Assembly: GCA_934133005.1 (NCBI GenBank)
Contig: CAKPAI010000002.1
Coordinates: 124,001-188,000 of the forward strand
Reading direction: 5' to 3'
DNA: 64,000 nucleotides
DNA from: an uncultured Clostridia bacterium
GTDB lineage: Bacteria; Bacillota; Clostridia; TANB77; CAG-508
Part shown: positions 37,760-47,863 of the stretch, one piece after another
How the letters are laid out: each line of letters begins with the position of its first letter
Position numbering within the stretch: the stretch's first letter is position 1
The notes under the pieces: model-generated
What the model saw: the letters and a program-made list of their open reading frames with translations, nothing else
Databases searched by the model: none
Told to the model about the DNA's origin: nothing
Made by a program: the position numbers and the translations under genes

Positions 37760-39076
37760 TTATTTTTCTGTATATCCAGGTTTTTCTAGTAGTCTAAACA
37801 TATTCTTTTTGTATTTTTCAACACCTGGTTGGTTAAATGGATTTACTCCTAATATTTTTCCACTCATTGCACAAGCAAGTTCAAAGAAATAGATTAATTT
37901 TCCTAAGTTTAATTCGTCTAATTTTTCCATTTCAATTAATATATTTGGAACATCTCCTGCGACATGTGCTTCTATTGTTCCCTCCATAGCTTTTTTATTG
38001 ATATAATCAATAGATTTTCCTGTTAAATAATTTAGTCCATCTAAGTCATCCTCATCAAGACCTACTTTCATATCATTTTCAGGTGTATTTATTTTTATTA
38101 CTGTTTCAAATAAATTTCTTCTTCCCTCTTGGATATATTGACCTAGTGAGTGTAAATCAGTTGTAAATTCTGCTCCTGTTGGGAAAATTCCTTTTTCATC
38201 TTTTCCTTCACTTTCACCATATAATTGTTTCCACCACTCTGTCATATAATGCATTTTAGGTTCATAATTTACTAATATTTCAATATTTTTGTCATTTCCA
38301 TATAAAATATTTCTTGCAACAGCATATTTATAACATTCATTATATTTTAAGCTACTATCACTGTATTTTTCTCTTGCTTGTCTTGCACCTTCCATAAGTT
38401 TATCAATTTTTATACCAGCAACTGCTATGGGAAGAAGTCCAACTGCTGTTAATACAGAGTATCTTCCTCCTATATTATCTGGTATAACGAAAGTTTGATA
38501 ATTTTCTTTTATTGCAAGTTTTTTTAGAGCTCCTTTTTCCTTATCTGTTGTAACAAAAATTCTTCCTCTTGCTTCTTTTAAATCATATTTTGCTTCTAGT
38601 AATTCTCTAAAAATTCTAAATGCTACTGCAGGTTCTGTTGTTGTTCCAGATTTTGATATTACATTTATAGAAAAGTCTTTGTCTTCTATTAACTCTATTA
38701 CATCATGAATATAATTTGGACTTAAAGTATTTCCTACATATATTATTTGTGGAGTTTTTCTTTTTCCTTTTTCTTGCATATTGTAGAAAGAATTTGTTAA
38801 ACTCTCAATTACCGCTCTTGCACCTAAATAAGAGCCACCTATTCCTATTACTAAAAGTACATCTGAGTCTTTTTGAATCTTCTTAGCAGCTTTCTTTATT
38901 CTTTCAAATTCTTCTTTATCATAGTTTTCAGGTAAGTCTATCCATCCTAAAAATTCATCTTCATTATTTTTATTTTTTTGTAACTCTTCATGAATTTCTT
39001 TTACTTTTTTTGAATATTCTTGAATTTCTTTAGTATCTATTCCTGAATTTTGTAAATCTAATTTTAAGTTTTCCAT
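37760..39076 (-). CDS. pgi: Glucose-6-phosphate isomerase
   Basis: Interconverts glucose-6-phosphate and fructose-6-phosphate in glycolysis. The 438-residue short bacterial form shows [42 protein letters not shown] and [20 protein letters not shown] lies before the ATG. It is not part of the upstream ATPase-like operon, which ends in a strong terminator. Confidence 0.97.
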   Translation of the reverse strand: MENLKLDLQNSGIDTKEIQEYSKKVKEIHEELQKNKNNEDEFLGWIDLPENYDKEEFERIKKAAKKIQKDSDVLLVIGIGGSYLGARAVIESLTNSFYNMQEKGKRKTPQIIYVGNTLSPNYIHDVIELIEDKDFSINVISKSGTTTEPAVAFRIFRELLEAKYDLKEARGRIFVTTDKEKGALKKLAIKENYQTFVIPDNIGGRYSVLTAVGLLPIAVAGIKIDKLMEGARQAREKYSDSSLKYNECYKYAVARNILYGNDKNIEILVNYEPKMHYMTEWWKQLYGESEGKDEKGIFPTGAEFTTDLHSLGQYIQEGRRNLFETVIKINTPENDMKVGLDEDDLDGLNYLTGKSIDYINKKAMEGTIEAHVAGDVPNILIEMEKLDELNLGKLIYFFELACAMSGKILGVNPFNQPGVEKYKKNMFRLLEKPGYTEK

Positions 39077-39142
39077 AATATCACTCCTTTGTTTTTTATT
39101 ATCATATAATAAACTTTAAATTTATTCAACTATCTATATAAT

Positions 39143-39184
39143 AAAAAACTTAAATTATTAAACTTTTGCCTAATAATTTAAGTT
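39143..39184 (-). terminator. Strong terminator ending the F1-like ATPase operon
   Basis: A perfect 14-bp stem (39147-39160 with 39171-39184) around ten bases, followed by TTTTTTATTAT on the minus strand. Confidence 0.9.
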
Positions 39185-39190
39185 TTTGTT

Positions 39191-39847
39191 CTAGTCTTTC
39201 ACTACATAGTCATTTATATCTGGCTCAGAAAATACAGATTCGTCTATATTTTCAAAATCATATTCTTTAACAGTTACACTATCTTCCCATTTTTGACCTA
39301 TTAAAAGTCCTGTGTCTTTATTTATATACATTGTATTTTTTCCATTGTTAAATAATATATCAAAAATAGATCCATAATTTACTGCATAACATTCTTCATT
39401 ATTGTAAATTGTTTTCCAAATAGTTGATGTCATTCCTGTTATAATAGCTTGTAAATTATTTGAAAAAGCAAATTGATTTTCAACTGATGGAGCAAGAATT
39501 ACGTTTTCAGTATTTATTTTAACACTTTTTTCAGTTTCAGTATTTACATACATCCTTTTACTTTCACTATACCAAGAAAGTTTTACTTTTTTTCCGTCTT
39601 TGTCAGTCTTTTCAAGAAGTGTTACTTTCTTATTGCCTTTTTTATAACTATCTATTACTAAATCATATTCATTCATTGTTGTTACAGATTTTACATGATA
39701 ATTTTCCTTACTACAATAATCCGCTGCTTCCACTTGCAAAGCTGAAAGTATAACAAAATTTCTTCCTGTATGCAATACTAATAATACCAATATTACTAAA
39801 ACTACAATTCCTACAATTTGGGGCCATTTTCTTTTTTTCTTCTCCAT
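39191..39847 (-). CDS. Single-pass membrane protein, last gene of the F1-like operon
   Basis: The 218-residue protein has a basic N-terminus (MEKKKRKW), a helix at about residues 10-27 and an extracytoplasmic domain with alternating beta strands (YDLVIDSYKKGNKKVTLLEK, MYINKDTGLLIGQKWEDS). The ending resembles LolA/LppX-type lipoprotein-carrier folds in strand pattern, but I cannot confirm the family. The gene starts 23 bases after the 269-residue gene ends. Its place in the operon suggests it is a membrane partner of the motor. Confidence 0.7.
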   Translation of the reverse strand: MEKKKRKWPQIVGIVVLVILVLLVLHTGRNFVILSALQVEAADYCSKENYHVKSVTTMNEYDLVIDSYKKGNKKVTLLEKTDKDGKKVKLSWYSESKRMYVNTETEKSVKINTENVILAPSVENQFAFSNNLQAIITGMTSTIWKTIYNNEECYAVNYGSIFDILFNNGKNTMYINKDTGLLIGQKWEDSVTVKEYDFENIDESVFSEPDINDYVVKD

Positions 39848-39870
39848 AATAATCCTCTTTTCTTTAGTTT

Positions 39871-40680
39871 TTAATATTTATATTCTTTTAAATCATTTAT
39901 GCTTTTTATCAATAATTGCTCTCCTTTTGATGTTGAAAGTGAGTCAATACTCATATTTATTGAATATTTATTTGATATTCCTGTTGCAAGTACATCAAAT
40001 TTTAAAGATTCATCATCATTTATTGTTATATAATCATCTTTTTCATAATCATAAATTTCGATGCTTGTTCTATAATTTACAATAGCATATGATAATGGTG
40101 AAACAACATATTGATTTGCACCTATAGTAATAGTAGTAGTTTCTAAGAAAAAGTACATATCATTTCCATCATATAAAAAACTTCCGTTTACTTCTTCTTG
40201 ATTATTCTTATTAAACTTTTTAATTTTTGATGTATAATTTTCTCTTATTATATTAGTAAATTTATCTAACTTATATATATCTCCAGTTGGCATTACAAGT
40301 TCCACCTGTGCTGGAATTAAAGCCTTACCTAAAACATCAGTATAATACATAGGTGTTGAATCTAAATACACCGTTTTTCCACCCTCTAGTACTAATTTTA
40401 TATCATCATTTATTTGCTGAACATCCATAGAACCAGAATATTCTTGCTTTATTCCTGCAAAATATTGATAATATGATCCTCCTGATAAGTTAATTTTAGT
40501 TTGACTTGATACTATTGCATTAAATATTTGATATATTATAAATACAAAAGCTATAATCACTGCAACAAGTGCAATTCTAATTACTTTATCATTACTTCCA
40601 AATTTTTTAATTTTTCTTTTGCTCTGTGATTTCTTTATTCTGTTTGCCAACTTTATTTGCACTTCCTTTCTCTTTCTCAA
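39871..40680 (-). CDS. Single-pass membrane protein of the F1-like operon
   Basis: The 269-residue protein has a very basic cytoplasmic N-terminus (KKSQSKRKIKKFGSNDK), a helix at about residues 33-57 and a beta-rich outside domain (GGKTVYLDSTPMYYTDVLGKA, TTTITIGANQYVVSPLS). No family recognised. It overlaps the five-helix gene by 74 bases from a TTG at 40680; a second in-frame TTG at 40650, with GGAAG about ten bases before it, would shorten the overlap and may be the real start. Overlap implies coupled translation with its neighbour. Confidence 0.65.
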   Translation of the reverse strand: MRKRKEVQIKLANRIKKSQSKRKIKKFGSNDKVIRIALVAVIIAFVFIIYQIFNAIVSSQTKINLSGGSYYQYFAGIKQEYSGSMDVQQINDDIKLVLEGGKTVYLDSTPMYYTDVLGKALIPAQVELVMPTGDIYKLDKFTNIIRENYTSKIKKFNKNNQEEVNGSFLYDGNDMYFFLETTTITIGANQYVVSPLSYAIVNYRTSIEIYDYEKDDYITINDDESLKFDVLATGISNKYSINMSIDSLSTSKGEQLLIKSINDLKEYKY

Positions 40681-41197
40681 ACTCTTTATTTACTCTATCT
40701 TCCGATATCAAATCTATATCTCTTAGGAATATGTATGCTATTAGCATTAACACAAATACAACTAAACATGTCTTAATTGTTAAAATTACAATAGAGTACT
40801 CAATATCTGCTAAATAATTATCCATTACATATACAAAGTATATCATTACAATCTGCATCGCTGTACAAATTACTTGGTATACAATTCTTTTTCTAGTTAT
40901 TATTACGTTTATTGCCGTCAATATAACAAGCATTATAAAACATACCCACATAGAAAATTCTTGTATTGTTATTATAGCATAACATGCCAGAAATGTCTTT
41001 AGTATGACTATAGAAATTTTTAAAATATCAATTTTTTTCATTCTCAAAAATAGTCCATATATGAATATCTTTGATTTTTTATCTTGCCTAAAGTTTCTTA
41101 TTGCTAGATAACTTATACCTCCAATAAGAAACATTAGTACTAAGAAAGATATGAGTAGCCATCTAGACTCTTGTATATAATATAATACTAGTTCCAT
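40607..41197 (-). CDS. Five-helix membrane protein of the F1-like operon
   Basis: Five hydrophobic segments are visible at about residues 14-32, 58-79, 82-100, 106-126 and 133-158, with a charged C-terminal tail (NKEFEKEKGSANKVGKQNKE). The gene stands after epsilon, and it is the only polytopic protein in the cluster. It shows no resemblance to ATP synthase subunit a: I see no conserved helix-embedded Arg with the usual NxxA/QxP neighbourhood. It may replace subunit a as a membrane stator base or connect the motor to the surface proteins. Function unknown. Confidence 0.7.
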   Translation of the reverse strand: MELVLYYIQESRWLLISFLVLMFLIGGISYLAIRNFRQDKKSKIFIYGLFLRMKKIDILKISIVILKTFLACYAIITIQEFSMWVCFIMLVILTAINVIITRKRIVYQVICTAMQIVMIYFVYVMDNYLADIEYSIVILTIKTCLVVFVLMLIAYIFLRDIDLISEDRVNKEFEKEKGSANKVGKQNKEITEQKKN

Positions 41198-41222
41198 ATC
41201 TTATGTTTTTAACCTTTCTTTT

Positions 41223-42846
<1,624 letters not shown>

Positions 42847-42882
42847 TTATTTTTCTTCCTCTCCTCTTTATCTTAAGAAAAC

Positions 42883-43668
42883 TTATGAATTCAAGTTTAC
42901 CTTATTTATGTTATCTAGCTGTTTCTTTAAACTCTTCATTTGTCTTTCTTTACGTTCTTCTCTAGTCTTTTCTTCTTCAATTTCATCAATTTTTTTCAAA
43001 GATTCTTTTGTTATCATTTGTCTCATGATATTTTCAGAAGCATAACTATTTTCAACAGCAACTTTTATTTCATAACCTAAATATAATGCAATTATATTTA
43101 ATAATATACTGTTAATATTTCCTTCAACAGCAAAGTCATCTTGATAATCTTCTGCCTTTGCCTTTGTTTTATCTAGTGGTAATATTTTTTGCTTTACACG
43201 CTCAATTCTACTTACATTATAATAATGATTATAAACTAGGTTTATTGTTTTATATTTTTTATCTCTAATACTTTCAAACATTATTCTATTTATTTCATTA
43301 TTATTTTCAAAATATTCATCTTTTGACATTGATAATAGAACATTTGAATAAGTTTTATCCTTTATTACTTTTTTACCTATTATAATTTTATCATTTTCTG
43401 TATCTTTTTTTAGCATTTCTGTAATATTAGAATTGAAGCTTCCACAGAACCCTAAATCATTTGCTATATAAATGTTCAGTTCTTTTCCTTGATCATTCAT
43501 TTGTATCATTTTTTTATCTAATATTAAGTTACTGTTATTTAATATATTATCAATAAAATCTCTTACTGATTGTTCATATCCAGAATATTTTTCTGCTTTT
43601 TTCTTAGAAGAGTCAACTCTTAGTAGTGAATGAAAGTTCATAACTTTTACTACACTTTTTATTCTCAT
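42883..43668 (-). CDS. atpG: F1-like ATPase gamma subunit (rotor shaft)
   Basis: The 261-residue protein begins MRIKSVVKVMNFHSLLRVDSS, like gamma's RIKSVxxTxxI start. It has NDLGFCGSFNSNI near residue 75, equivalent to the DRGLCGGLN block, and a C-terminal helix (ENSYASENIMRQMITKES) like the family ENxASExxAR. A 35-residue charged tail extends beyond the usual end. Both coiled-coil helices that fill the alpha-beta hexamer are therefore present. GGAG precedes the ATG. Gamma sits between alpha and beta as in ATP synthase operons. Confidence 0.85.
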   Translation of the reverse strand: MRIKSVVKVMNFHSLLRVDSSKKKAEKYSGYEQSVRDFIDNILNNSNLILDKKMIQMNDQGKELNIYIANDLGFCGSFNSNITEMLKKDTENDKIIIGKKVIKDKTYSNVLLSMSKDEYFENNNEINRIMFESIRDKKYKTINLVYNHYYNVSRIERVKQKILPLDKTKAKAEDYQDDFAVEGNINSILLNIIALYLGYEIKVAVENSYASENIMRQMITKESLKKIDEIEEEKTREERKERQMKSLKKQLDNINKVNLNS

Positions 43669-43686
43669 TTCCTTGTCTCCTCTCTT

Positions 43687-45021
43687 TTATTCTGCAAAAT
43701 CTTCAAATCTTTCTATAATTTCTTCATTTGAAAGTGGATCGAATTTTTCTTGTCTTAATAACATTTCAATTTTCTTTCCTTCTTTTAATTTTTCTTTCAA
43801 ATCTTCACTTAATTCATCAGTATTTGCAAGTTCATAAACATCTCTAGTTTCTAGATAATTTAAAAGTTTCATTCTTACTGTTGCACCTAATTTTTTAATT
43901 TCTTTAGTTTGAACGGCACCACCAAGTCTTGATACTGAAATTCCATAGTCAATAGCTGGTTTTTGTCCTTTTAAGAATGATTTATTTGATAAAACAATTT
44001 GTCCATCTGTTATAGAAATTATATTTGTAGAAATATAGTCTGTTATATCTCCACCTTTAGTTTCAACTATTGGAAGTACTGTTATAGATCCACCATTTTT
44101 ATGTTGACAGCCTTTTTCAAGAAGTCTTGAGTGTGTATAGAATATATCTGCTGGATATGCTTCTCTACCCGGAGTTTTGTTTGATGTTAAACTTATTTCC
44201 CTGTATATTTCAGCATGTCTTTTTAAATCATCTATTACAACTAACACATCTCTTCCTTTTTCCATGTATTCTTCCGCAATTGACATACCTACATAAGGAA
44301 TTAAGCTTATTACTGGTGTTTTATCATCATTTGTTGCAACAACCATTATAGTATAGCTTAAAGCATTTCTTTTTAGTAATTCATTATAAATTGACTTTAT
44401 TTCCTTTTTAGTTTTTCCTACTGCAACATATATACATATCATTTGTCCATTTCCATCAGGTTTTACTTTTCCTTGGTTTACAATTGTATCTAGCGCAATT
44501 TGAGTTTTACCTGTTCTTTTATCTCCTAGAATTAATTGTCTTTGTCCCTTTCCTATTGGGTATATTAAATCGATTCCAGCAATTCCTGTAAGAAGTGGTC
44601 TACATACTGCTGTTCTATCAATTATTGGAACATTTGGTTTTTCTATATCTATATATTTATATTTTTCAAATGGTTTTCCAGATAGTTGATCTGTTCCAAA
44701 TATATCTGTTATTCTTCCCATTGCATCTTCTGAGAATATTGCTCTAAATATCTCTCCTGTTGAATTAACAACATCTCCAATTTCAATTTTTGAACTTTCT
44801 TTTACTATAGCTATACTTACAGAATTTTCATATATGGCATTTACATATCCCATTCCCTTTTCCATAATTACAACTTTTTCAAAGTACATAACATTTTCTA
44901 GTCCTGCAACTTCTACTATATAGTCTTTTATCTTTATAACTTTTCCTGAATCAAAAATATTGTTTTTTGATTTTATTTTTTCAACTTTTTCATTAACAAG
45001 ATTCGTTATATGTGTTTCCAT
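43687..45021 (-). CDS. atpA: F1-like ATPase alpha subunit
   Basis: The 444-residue protein has P-loop GDKRTGKT at residues 166-173, the block ISITDGQIVLSNKSFLKGQKPAIDYG and the arginine finger in SVSRLGGAVQT. It retains the N-terminal helix (METHITNLVNEKVEKI) that binds delta in normal F1, consistent with the delta-like domain next door. It ends about 50 residues earlier than usual (FDPLSNEEIIERFEDF), so the C-terminal helical bundle is shortened. GGAT/AAGG-type site precedes the ATG. Confidence 0.9.
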   Translation of the reverse strand: METHITNLVNEKVEKIKSKNNIFDSGKVIKIKDYIVEVAGLENVMYFEKVVIMEKGMGYVNAIYENSVSIAIVKESSKIEIGDVVNSTGEIFRAIFSEDAMGRITDIFGTDQLSGKPFEKYKYIDIEKPNVPIIDRTAVCRPLLTGIAGIDLIYPIGKGQRQLILGDKRTGKTQIALDTIVNQGKVKPDGNGQMICIYVAVGKTKKEIKSIYNELLKRNALSYTIMVVATNDDKTPVISLIPYVGMSIAEEYMEKGRDVLVVIDDLKRHAEIYREISLTSNKTPGREAYPADIFYTHSRLLEKGCQHKNGGSITVLPIVETKGGDITDYISTNIISITDGQIVLSNKSFLKGQKPAIDYGISVSRLGGAVQTKEIKKLGATVRMKLLNYLETRDVYELANTDELSEDLKEKLKEGKKIEMLLRQEKFDPLSNEEIIERFEDFAE

Positions 45022-45038
45022 TTACTTTTATCCTTCCT

Positions 45039-45860
45039 TTATATACTATAATCATAGATTTTATCTCTATATTTAATAATTATTCCTTCTGACATATTAT
45101 TATAAGGTTTTACAACAATATCATCATCTATTAAATCATATCTACTTTCTACATTATTCGTGTAAATATACACTGTAGGTTCGATTTTTTCTAGTCTCTC
45201 ATCTAAAGCTTCTATAAGTTTTCTTACATCAAATTTTTTCATTTGACTCATTTTTTCAAAATCAATTGTGCTTTTTTCCTTTGCAGTTAATACTTCGCTT
45301 AATACTTGTATTTGCTCATTAGGCTCTAATGTTAGTATATTATAAATAGCCTCTTCATCAAATTTATCTCTGATTTTCTTTAATGCTTTGTATTCTTTGT
45401 TTTCGGATTCATTTCTATGCTCAGCAATAAAACTTTTTATAATCTTTTCGTTATTTACAGTAAATACTCTTTTGACCTCTTTATAATTATTAAAAAATTG
45501 TGTCTCTCTGTAATCTGGAACATTTAAATTATATTTTATTTCTTCTGTTTGCTCTGCTTTAGCATCTTCTACTATGCTCTTTTTCTTCTTTTTACTGTTT
45601 TCTAATTCTGCAAATTCAGCTTCTTCTTCATCACTTTGTAAAATATTTTTATTAGCAGATTTTATTTCATCTATTTGTATTTTTATTTCATTTAGTTTTG
45701 ATTGCTTTTCATCTAATATATAATCATAATCTTGCATCTTATTTACAAAATATTTTTTTGCATTATCATCCATTCTTTTAATAATGTTACTGAAAAGAAT
45801 AAATACAAACACAAGCATTATTGCAATTAGTATCACTGCTACAATTACTAAACTTAACAT
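45039..45860 (-). CDS. Fused b-delta-like stator subunit
   Basis: A single helix (residues 2-26) is followed by a charged coiled coil (FVNKMQDYDYILDEKQSKLN, LNEIKIQIDEIKSA) as in subunit b. The C-terminal half is delta-like. Its ending EGIIIKYRDKIYDYSI matches the delta closing strands (G-I-x-I-x-x-x-D-x-V-I-D-x-S-I). A b-delta fusion also exists in mycobacterial ATP synthase in another arrangement. A physical stator suggests that torque is really transmitted. Assignment of the delta half is by pattern and operon position (c, then b-delta, then alpha). Confidence 0.75.
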   Translation of the reverse strand: MLSLVIVAVILIAIMLVFVFILFSNIIKRMDDNAKKYFVNKMQDYDYILDEKQSKLNEIKIQIDEIKSANKNILQSDEEEAEFAELENSKKKKKSIVEDAKAEQTEEIKYNLNVPDYRETQFFNNYKEVKRVFTVNNEKIIKSFIAEHRNESENKEYKALKKIRDKFDEEAIYNILTLEPNEQIQVLSEVLTAKEKSTIDFEKMSQMKKFDVRKLIEALDERLEKIEPTVYIYTNNVESRYDLIDDDIVVKPYNNMSEGIIIKYRDKIYDYSI

Positions 45861-45923
45861 ATTCTTTTCCTTTCACTTATGATATTTATATATCATATTT
45901 TATACATTAGTATTATTACATTT

Positions 45924-45964
45924 AGCCTATATTTGCTTAATACTAAATTAAGAAAATATAGGCT
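45924..45964 (-). promoter_or_regulatory. Long stem-loop just after the c-like gene
   Basis: AGCCTATATTT (45924-45934) pairs perfectly with AAATATAGGCT (45954-45964), with an inner CTTAA/TTAAG stem, and lacks a T-run on the minus strand. It fits an mRNA-stabilising or processing hairpin rather than a terminator. Confidence 0.6.
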
Positions 45965-45973
45965 CCTTGTTTT

Positions 45974-46231
<258 letters not shown>

Positions 46232-46238
46232 TTACCTC

Positions 46239-46264
46239 GGAGAAAACTTTTTTAAGCTTTCTCC
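46239..46264 (-). promoter_or_regulatory. Stem-loop just before the c-like gene
   Basis: GGAGAAAGCTT pairs with AAGTTTTCTCC (one G-T) around AAAA, directly ahead of the c-like gene's ribosome-binding site; no T-run follows. With 45924-45964 it brackets the c-like message. Confidence 0.55.
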
Positions 46265-46274
46265 TATCCTTTCT

Positions 46275-47834
46275 TTAATAATTTATTATTTTTGAACTTA
46301 AATATTTGTTTATCTCTTGTCCATTATATTTTAAATTTTGTAGTTCTATTTTTATAGCACCATTTGAAGTTTTATACTCATTTGGTATAGCAAAACTACC
46401 TGTATAACCGTTAACACCTGCTTGTTCTAGTTCACTGCTTGTAAGTGTTATAATGTTATCTGCAGTTTCTTGATTATTTACATACACTGCAATTTCGGCT
46501 CCAGAATCATACACAAATTCACTATCTAATTTTAATGAATAATATACTTTATCTGTTGATACTCTTGTAATTTTCAAACTTTCCACTGGAGATTTAGTTC
46601 TAGTTACCATAGTATCTTCAATCATTTCTTCTACAGATGCGTCTGCAAATATTGTTTTATATCCCATTTCAATATAATAGTTAGTATTTGGAGAAAGTCC
46701 TGTTACTCTATAAGATGTATTTGATTTATCAAGTGAAATATTGTATGGTGTTATATTATCACCAGATATTCTTAGATATACAACATTATATTTACTTTCA
46801 GGGTCAGTTACTGAATAATTTACATCTATGTAAGTAACTCCTGAACTTAAACTATTTAATTTTATGCTTTTTGCAAGTGTTGCGTCATCTTTCTTGCCAC
46901 TATTGCCATTATATATACTATCAAATCCTGCTGCGACATCTTTTATCCATTTATTTAAATCATCTACCCAAGTTGTATCCATTTTAGTTCCAGGAGTAAT
47001 ATTGCTATTATTTCCAACATTTCCTGTTGTTCCCGAACCACCATTTATAATAGTTGTAGATGAATTATTATTATTTGTAGTAGAATTAGATGCATAATTT
47101 CCACCTTGATTTGGAATTGTGTTTTGATTTTCTTCAGTATTTTTCTCTTCTTCTTTTTCTACTTTTACATACTCGTTTGTACTTCCAAGTATCCTTTTTA
47201 AATTGATTGATGCTTCTTCTTGTTTAAATGTAAGTTGTTCATTTGCAACATCAAAATCAAAATCGCTTGTACTTATAACCATTTCATTTATAGTTTTAGC
47301 ATCAATTTGGTTATTTAATAATTGAGCATTTCCTAATCTGTCCACTATTACAATTAAATAATTTTTAGTAGATAGTGAACCTGTGTTGTTTTCTATGTTT
47401 GGAGCTACTATCAAATATTTTCTATCTGCAATTTTATAAAATTTACAATCATTGGTTCCATTAATTGTATTGTAGTTGGTTAGTTTATTAACATTTCCTC
47501 CTTCGAAGACTTGGTAAAAGTCTCCGAAAAGAGTTAATGAATTTCTGTTTTTATCAAATGCTACTGAATAGCTTCCTAAATTGTATTCTTTGTCCGTTTG
47601 GCTTTCTTTTAAATAATATCCACCTGTCCATTTTTTAGACACTGTTCCTATATTTTCCAGCTCTATATAATTATAATCAGAGTCATATACACATATAGAA
47701 CTTGATACTTCATACTCTGTTTTACCATTTTGCAATACTATAACTACTGCTCCTGCAAGAATTAGTAAAATTATTATTACTATAAACGTAAATATTGTAA
47801 AATTCATTTTATTTCCTGCTGCTAAGTTTCTCAA
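46275..47834 (-). CDS. 519-residue signal-anchored surface protein (smallest of the trio)
   Basis: TTG start at 47834 with GGAGG nine bases upstream. A transmembrane helix (about residues 14-34) is followed by a module of about 190 residues containing KYLIVAPN, which also occurs in the 1950-residue neighbour as KYLILANN. Next come an N/S/T/G-rich linker with TTIINGG and two fibronectin-III-like units (LNSLSSGVTYIDVNYSV, VTGLSPNTNYYIEMGYKT). There is no C-terminal anchor or sortase motif. It directly precedes the c-like gene, so it is co-transcribed with the motor. Confidence 0.8.
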   Translation of the reverse strand: MRNLAAGNKMNFTIFTFIVIIILLILAGAVVIVLQNGKTEYEVSSSICVYDSDYNYIELENIGTVSKKWTGGYYLKESQTDKEYNLGSYSVAFDKNRNSLTLFGDFYQVFEGGNVNKLTNYNTINGTNDCKFYKIADRKYLIVAPNIENNTGSLSTKNYLIVIVDRLGNAQLLNNQIDAKTINEMVISTSDFDFDVANEQLTFKQEEASINLKRILGSTNEYVKVEKEEEKNTEENQNTIPNQGGNYASNSTTNNNNSSTTIINGGSGTTGNVGNNSNITPGTKMDTTWVDDLNKWIKDVAAGFDSIYNGNSGKKDDATLAKSIKLNSLSSGVTYIDVNYSVTDPESKYNVVYLRISGDNITPYNISLDKSNTSYRVTGLSPNTNYYIEMGYKTIFADASVEEMIEDTMVTRTKSPVESLKITRVSTDKVYYSLKLDSEFVYDSGAEIAVYVNNQETADNIITLTSSELEQAGVNGYTGSFAIPNEYKTSNGAIKIELQNLKYNGQEINKYLSSKIINY

Positions 47835-47863
47835 ATGGTCTCACCTCCTATTTTCTATATTCT

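Noticed and set aside
46850..47150. Sequence similarity between the linker DNA of the 519- and 1950-residue genes as a mobile repeat
   Set aside because: The similarity is limited to low-complexity Asn/Thr/Gly codons and the paralogous module; no insertion-sequence ends or target duplications are seen.
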